Source of the DNA: Paenibacillus timonensis
GTDB taxonomy: Bacteria > Bacillota > Bacilli > Paenibacillales > Paenibacillaceae
Length of the DNA stretch: 64,000 nt
Assembly (NCBI RefSeq): GCF_009725205.1
Contig: NZ_WNZY01000004.1
Location: 124,001 to 188,000, forward strand
Direction: 5' to 3'
Position numbers and translations under genes: made by a program. The first letter of the stretch is position 1. Each line of letters opens with the position of its first letter. The notes beneath the pieces were generated by a model that searched no databases, was not told the DNA's origin, and saw only the letters and a list, made by a program, of their open reading frames with translations. This document shows positions 62,424-64,000 of this stretch, one piece after another.

Positions 62424-64000
62424 ATTTACTTGGTTCCTCTCCGCCTCCCGCTCTCGGCGTCGCAACATGCTCCGTCGATGCCTCTGCGATTTCGTGGAAA
62501 GCCCAGTGTGCTTGCGGTACGTCACGCCAAACCGGAAGCGCGTCGATGTTGCCAAATAGCGGCCCTCGGCCCAATGCCCGGTTGATCACGGTTACTGCTT
62601 CGGCCCGCGTGACGAATGCCGCCGGGCGGAACTTGCCGTCGGCATAGCCGCTAACGATCCCTGCCGCTTGGGCGGACCGGATCGCCTCCTCCGCCCAATG
62701 GCCGGCGGTGTCGGAGAAGCCGGTGCCCTGCCCCGCGGCCGACTTCATGAATTTCGCGGCGACGGCCGTGATTTCCGCCCGCGTCACCGGTTGTTCCGGC
62801 TTAAAGCTGCCATCGGCAAAACCTTGCATCAAGCCCATGCGGGACGCTTGGGCGATCGCTTCGGCAGCCCAATAACCTGCCGGAACATCGTTGAAGCCTA
62901 ACGCTTCCGTCGTCTCCTTCAGGCCCACGGCCTTGGATAGCATGGCAGCCATCTCCGCGCGGGTAATTCGGTTCTCCGGTTTGAATAGCCCCCCCGGATA
63001 GCCGCTGATATAAGCTTTATGCGTTGGCAACATGGACTCGGCCGTCTTCACCAGGACGAAGGTGCTGAAATGGTCTACGCTGAATTTCAACCCTTTGCCG
63101 TTCCCGAACGGAACAACCTCCCCCGTCAGGAACTCCGTCGTCCTGTCGGAGTGTTCGATATACACCCCTAGTTTGGCCGGGTCCGCATCGTTCAGCGCCG
63201 AGCCGGCCAGCGGCAGAATGAGCTCGACCTCCACGTTCTGCAGGTTCGTTTCGATTTGAACCGGACGACCGATAACAGTTACCCCTTGCCCCCCTGTGGA
63301 CGCAAGTACCACCTCGGCTTTGTTGGCGCGTCCTTCGATTTCCTTGCTTTGGTTAGCTGCTTTCACGGGATGGATTGTCACGGTCAGATCGCCGGTCGAA
63401 CCCTGCAAAGAGGCTGCCGGGATCAGGATCTCTCCGCTCGTCGATTGGAGTTTCAATTCCAAATCGCGTCCCGTAATCAACTGGATAAAGTCGCGGGCGA
63501 GCGACAACTGGACGGAGGCCACTTCATCCTTGGCATCCGGAATCGTAAGGGTTAGCGATGTGACGCCTTCGTCCTCTAGTTTGTCAATCGCAACCCGAAG
63601 CGGAGCATCGACCGTCAGTTTGACTTCATCTCGTTTCGTTCCGTCGGCTAGCGTCGTCCGAATGATATCCACCGGGATCTGATTGGCCGGATCGCGAACG
63701 ATTTCCGTTCCCGCCGCGCTAGGCGGCGCCGAAAGACCGGACGGTCCGGTTGGGGACGACGGCGGGTTGGACGGATTCGTTGGCGTTGTTGGCGTCGTCG
63801 AACCGGGGGCGACGCGGTAAATCAATAGATCCGCCAGCATCAGCTCGCCGGATTTTTTCACTACTTTGACCGTATGCTGGCCGGCTGTCAGGTTAGCGAT
63901 GCCGAACAACGGCTGCTGGGCGCTGCGGGACTCGGCATAGGCATCTACGGTCGATTTTAACTGTCCGTCGATGTAAACCTCCATTTCTCCTTGGGCTGGA
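62422..64000 (-). CDS. Surface protein with three SLH domains, 5' end outside the window
   Basis: At least 525 residues, still open at the right edge, so the N terminus and any signal peptide are missing. Visible order: a beta-sandwich, carbohydrate-binding-like segment ending DLLIYRV; a Pro/Thr/Ser linker; a region like those in cell-wall hydrolases (IRTTLADGTKRDEVKLTVDA); then three SLH repeats starting at about AYISGYPGGLFKPENRITRA, LMQGFADGSFKPEQPVTRAE and IVSGYADGKFRPAAFVTRAE. The SLH repeats anchor the protein to wall polysaccharide. An extracellular polysaccharide-degrading enzyme is a reasonable guess for the missing part. Confidence 0.88.
   Translation of the reverse strand, partial: PAQGEMEVYIDGQLKSTVDAYAESRSAQQPLFGIANLTAGQHTVKVVKKSGELMLADLLIYRVAPGSTTPTTPTNPSNPPSSPTGPSGLSAPPSAAGTEIVRDPANQIPVDIIRTTLADGTKRDEVKLTVDAPLRVAIDKLEDEGVTSLTLTIPDAKDEVASVQLSLARDFIQLITGRDLELKLQSTSGEILIPAASLQGSTGDLTVTIHPVKAANQSKEIEGRANKAEVVLASTGGQGVTVIGRPVQIETNLQNVEVELILPLAGSALNDADPAKLGVYIEHSDRTTEFLTGEVVPFGNGKGLKFSVDHFSTFVLVKTAESMLPTHKAYISGYPGGLFKPENRITRAEMAAMLSKAVGLKETTEALGFNDVPAGYWAAEAIAQASRMGLMQGFADGSFKPEQPVTRAEITAVAAKFMKSAAGQGTGFSDTAGHWAEEAIRSAQAAGIVSGYADGKFRPAAFVTRAEAVTVINRALGRGPLFGNIDALPVWRDVPQAHWAFHEIAEASTEHVATPRAGGGEEPSK

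Overview
The window (about 55% G+C, strong GGAGG ribosome sites, sigma-A promoters with spacing typical of Firmicutes, SLH and YesM/YesN families) fits a Paenibacillus-like member of the Paenibacillaceae. It is almost wholly a plant and microbial polysaccharide catabolic region, mostly read on the minus strand; genus is inferred, not proven.

Left third (1-28.6 kb): an arabinan/arabinose block. A partial YesN-type regulator, then abfA (GH51), an AraNPQ-type ABC importer and a GH43 enzyme, faced by an ArsR-type regulator. A small LysR/EamA/SDR group follows. Then comes araA-araR-araD-araB-araM, with AraR boxes upstream of araA and araD. Next is L-rhamnose: rhaB-rhaA-rhaD, a DeoR-type regulator, and rhaEW-lutABC, which would carry rhamnulose-1-phosphate through L-lactate to pyruvate.

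Middle (28.9-49 kb): an IS1595-like transposase gene that looks catalytically dead, low-complexity DNA, a ThuA/aldo-keto reductase/SDR group, an L-fucose operon (fucI-fucA-kinase-fucU) with a divergent AraC regulator, and a six-gene operon for an ABC importer, YesM/YesN sensor pair and GH3 beta-glucosidase. A GH130 gene follows.

Right third (49-64 kb): an operon of DUF4127 protein, amidohydrolase, DgaE-type ammonia lyase, DgaF-type aldolase, PfkB kinase and GntR regulator. Its layout suggests N-acylated amino-sugar acid to ketodeoxygluconate to pyruvate and glyceraldehyde-3-phosphate. The ABC/YesMN operon, GH130 and this operon share an identically spaced promoter element (two GGATAT half sites 21 bp apart, 20 bp before the -10), so they probably form one regulon. 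Next is a self-contained lysis module without phage structural genes: XhlA-like protein, amidase with a duplicated C-terminal module, A118-type holin and a WYL mini-protein. It faces an XRE repressor plus ImmA/IrrE peptidase across five operator copies, and it encloses what looks like a complete type I toxin-antitoxin pair. The window ends with a bicupin oxalate decarboxylase-like gene, a second GH43 and a partial SLH surface protein.

No tRNA, rRNA, CRISPR or integrase was seen. Several families of short dispersed repeats lie between operons.
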